Shown here piece by piece: positions 32,850 to 34,581 of a DNA stretch of 34,581 nt. Source of the stretch: Treponema sp. (GTDB lineage: Bacteria > Spirochaetota > Spirochaetia > Treponematales > Breznakiellaceae); assembly GCA_031288005.1 (NCBI GenBank), contig JAITSE010000047.1:1-34581 (forward strand), written 5' to 3'. Every line of letters starts with the position of its first letter. Within the stretch, counting starts at the first letter, position 1. The notes below the pieces were generated by a model. The model had not been told where the DNA came from. It did no database searches and saw only the letters and a list, made by a program, of their open reading frames with translations. The position numbers and the translations under genes were made by a program.

Positions 32850-33077
32850 TCTTTTCAACCTTGGAGCCAAAAGCCCTAAGCCCGCGATTCGTTATCATAC
32901 AAGGACCAGCGCCTTATCCCGCGCTCCCTTAATCGTGAAAAGATTAGTACTCATCTTTTCAACCTTGGAGCCAAAAGCCTGAAGCCCGCGATTCGTTATC
33001 ATACAAGGACCAGCGCCTTATCCCGCGCTCCCTTAATCGTGAAAAGATTAGTACTAATCTTTTCAACCTTGGAGCCA
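32845..33077. repeat. 104-bp tandem repeat with 14-bp inverted ends
   Basis: Two full units and a partial third repeat with a period of exactly 104 bp (CTTTTCAACC at 32851, 32955 and 33059). Each unit begins TACTAATCTTTTCA (TACTCATC in the second) and ends TGAAAAGATTAGTA, so the ends are inverted and neighbouring units meet at a palindrome. The first unit overlaps the stop of the OppA-type gene. The third breaks off after about 25 bp into another dispersed repeat. Confidence 0.9.
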
Positions 33078-33109
33078 GGGGGTCGGGCTTTAGTCCGCGA
33101 CTTCCCCCC
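33070..33109 (-). repeat. Dispersed repeat, inverted copy of 9945-9984
   Basis: The reverse complement contains CGCGGACTAAAGCCCGACCC then CCTGGCTCCA. The copy at 9945 reads CGCGGACTTACAGTCCGACC then CCCTGGCTCCA. Both have CCCCC-GAAG-type sequence on the outer side. The two copies lie 23 kb apart. 33110-33128 holds nothing I recognise. Confidence 0.65.
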
Positions 33110-33128
33110 ATCTTCCTTCCCTATCCTC

Positions 33129-34346
33129 TCAGCCCCTGGGACCCTTCGGGTCCCTCAGCCGCCCGCAGGCTTCCTCCACATCGGCGCGGTGGCCGAAGGC
33201 GGAGAAGCGGATGAAGCCCTGTCCCGCGGGACCGAAGCCCGAACCCGGCGTGGTAACAACCTGGCACCTCTCCAGGATTTCCTCAAACACATCCCAACTG
33301 TCCCGCCCGGGGAACCGCGCCCAGATGTAGGGCGAGTTGTCCCCGCCCACGCAGGCGACCCCCAGACCAAGCAGGGCGGCGCGGATAAGCTCCGCGTTCT
33401 TCAGGTAGAAGTCGCAGAGAGCCTTCATCTCCCCAATCCCCTCGCCGTCCAGAGCCGCCAAAGCCCCAGCCTGGGCAATGTTGGACGCGCCGTTAAAGAT
33501 AGTGCCGCAGACCCGCGTCCAGTCGGCGTTGACGCTTTCCCCCCCGGCGTACTTGAGCTCCCGGGGCACAATAGTCCACCCCAAACGCACGCCGGTAAAA
33601 CCCGCGGGCTTGGAGAAGGAATTGACTTCAATGGCGCAGGCCCTGGCCCCGTCTATCTCGAAGATGGACTTGGGAAGCGCGCCGTCCCTGATGTAAGCGG
33701 CGTAAGCGGCGTCAAAGATGATAAGCGCGCCCTTTTCAATCGCGGCCTTCACGAGCCGCGTAAGCTGTTCCCTGGAAGCCGCAGCGCCCGTGGGATTGTT
33801 GGGCGAACAGAAATAGAAAAGCCCGTCCCGGGGAAGCCCGGACAGATCGGGGAAATACCCATTCTCTGCGGTACAGGGAAGGTAGGCGATCCCCTGATAC
33901 CCCGACCCGGTCCAGCCCCCGGCAGCGCCAATCAGCACCGAGCCGTCCACGTAAACCGGGTAGGAAGGGTCCTGCACCGCCACCTGAGTCTTCGCCCCAA
34001 AGAGAAGCTGGAGCCGCCCTATATCGCACTTGGCCCCGTCGGAGATAAAAACCTCCTCCGGGGTAAAAGCGCTGTTGTAGAACACCGCGGAAATCTTTTC
34101 CCGCAGAGAGAGCAGCCCCTCATCCTGGTAGCCCGAATACCCCTCCAGCGTCCCAAGCCGCCGCGCCCCCTCCACAAGCCCCGCGTCTATGTGGGGCAGT
34201 ATAGGCTCCGTAGTGTTCCCCACACCCAGACTGATGATGCGCCGCCCCTCCGGGTGAGCCGCCGCGTATTCCCGCCTGCGCCTGGCGATTTCGGGGAAAA
34301 GGTATCCCGCTTTGATGTTGTTGATACAAGGATTGCGATTAATCAT
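33129..34346 (-). CDS. dapL: LL-diaminopimelate aminotransferase
   Basis: The protein has 405 residues, and GGGAG six bases before the ATG supports the start. It is a fold-type I PLP aminotransferase that converts tetrahydrodipicolinate plus glutamate to LL-diaminopimelate, for lysine and, where used, peptidoglycan. DapL features include the N-terminal NIKAGYLFPEIARRRREYAAAHPE, LGVGNTTEPILPHI, YQDEGLLSLREKI and SDGAKCDIGRLQLLFG. SPNNPTG at 181-187 contacts PLP, FDAAYAAYI carries the PLP aspartate and tyrosine, and SFSKPAGFTGVRLGW holds the Schiff-base lysine K246. It stands alone on the minus strand between repeat-rich spacers. Confidence 0.93.
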   Translation of the reverse strand: MINRNPCINNIKAGYLFPEIARRRREYAAAHPEGRRIISLGVGNTTEPILPHIDAGLVEGARRLGTLEGYSGYQDEGLLSLREKISAVFYNSAFTPEEVFISDGAKCDIGRLQLLFGAKTQVAVQDPSYPVYVDGSVLIGAAGGWTGSGYQGIAYLPCTAENGYFPDLSGLPRDGLFYFCSPNNPTGAAASREQLTRLVKAAIEKGALIIFDAAYAAYIRDGALPKSIFEIDGARACAIEVNSFSKPAGFTGVRLGWTIVPRELKYAGGESVNADWTRVCGTIFNGASNIAQAGALAALDGEGIGEMKALCDFYLKNAELIRAALLGLGVACVGGDNSPYIWARFPGRDSWDVFEEILERCQVVTTPGSGFGPAGQGFIRFSAFGHRADVEEACGRLRDPKGPRG

Positions 34347-34358
34347 GATAGCTCCCTT

Positions 34359-34379
34359 GCAAGCCGCGCAGCGGCTTGC
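34359..34379. repeat. GCAAGCCGC palindrome in the dapL leader
   Basis: GCAAGCCGC-GCA-GCGGCTTGC is a perfect 9-bp stem. It ends about 13 bp before the dapL start codon, directly next to the GGGAG ribosome-binding site, so it would fold at the 5' end of the mRNA and might affect translation. Confidence 0.8.
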
Positions 34380-34382
34380 TTA

Positions 34383-34436
34383 GGAGTTTTTTGCACCTTT
34401 TGTGACTGTGAACCTTTTAGGTGGGCAAAAAACTCC
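34383..34436 (-). repeat. 54-bp GGAGTTTT/AAAACTCC element
   Basis: The ends are GGAGTTTTTTGC and GCAAAAAACTCC. Read on the minus strand, the interior (AAAAGGTTCACAGTCACAAAAG) aligns with the family core. The TAAGCAAG... palindrome follows it in that orientation, as at 19430 and 29342. Confidence 0.85.
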
Positions 34437-34505
34437 ATGCACTTTTTCTCGTGGCTGGTTCTAAGGGACTCCCCCTTACTAGTTGAAAGGGACTCCCACA
34501 CCCTT

Positions 34506-34581
34506 GCGACCGCTATGAGACCTTCGGTCTCACGGTCGCTTGGAGTTTTGCGGCCCTACAGTCCGCGAGACCGCAGGTCTC
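34506..34581. repeat. Nested GCGACC/GAGACC hairpin and truncated GGAGTTTT element
   Basis: GCGACC/GGTCGC (34506-34539) encloses GAGACC-TTC-GGTCTC. A GGAGTTTTGCGG end starts at 34542 and contains a second GAGACC-GCA-GGTCTC hairpin, then runs off the window. The stretch 34437-34505 holds two GGGACTCCC copies and no gene. Confidence 0.7.

Noticed and set aside
32845..33077. Ordinary intrinsic terminator after the OppA-type gene
   Set aside because: The TACTAATC/GATTAGTA ends are about 90 bp apart with no T-run, and the unit is tandemly repeated.

Overview
The window reads as a chromosomal stretch of a spirochaete, most likely a Treponema relative. The clearest markers are a periplasmic flagellar sheath protein FlaA, preceded by an amidase and a GerMN-type gene in the order I remember for Treponema pallidum, and a radical SAM/SPASM protein of the spirochaete-restricted spiro-SPASM type. 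An ATP-dependent hexokinase and an LL-diaminopimelate aminotransferase also fit. High GC, 4-bp ATGA gene overlaps and unusually repeat-rich spacers are seen throughout. A gut-type treponeme is plausible but is inference.

Layout. 1-4540: a minus-strand lipoprotein with ten InlB-type (Listeria-Bacteroides) repeats, plus the edge of a paralogue beyond a poly(C) tract. 4543-9941: four overlapping plus-strand genes for glycan or nucleotide-sugar work (spiro-SPASM protein, glycosyltransferase, SpsF-like cytidylyltransferase, PseG-like/methyltransferase fusion). An ATP-grasp ligase follows after a repeat-filled spacer. 12029-14955: amidase, GerMN protein and flaA, with a clear sigma-70 promoter and a terminator around flaA. 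15168-16403: a small alarmone synthetase fused to TPRs. 16455-18968: a minus-strand NitT/TauT-type ABC importer. 19656-21014: hexokinase. 21076-29287: a minus-strand block with a divergent PAP2 protein, an unrecognised membrane protein, an Rnf-like complex (C, D, G, E, A) and a GH57-like protein. 29723-32849: an unrecognised helical protein and an OppA-type lipoprotein. 33129-34346: dapL on the minus strand.

Two things stand out. First, the Rnf-like operon keeps the scaffold of the complex and the RnfC [4Fe-4S] motifs. By motif reading it has lost the RnfC NADH/FMN-binding loops, the RnfD and RnfG flavinylation threonines and one cysteine each in RnfA and RnfE. No rnfB is present. The GH57 protein downstream of it has likewise lost both catalytic residues. 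Second, nearly every spacer carries palindromic elements: a roughly 54-bp family with GGAGTTTT/AAAACTCC ends whose inner stem bases co-vary, hairpins inserted into the loops of other hairpins (one case has an apparent empty and filled site 100 bp apart), GAGACC/GGTCTC hairpins, and a 104-bp tandem repeat with 14-bp inverted ends.

All calls come from reading the sequence and remembered family motifs. No database search was run.
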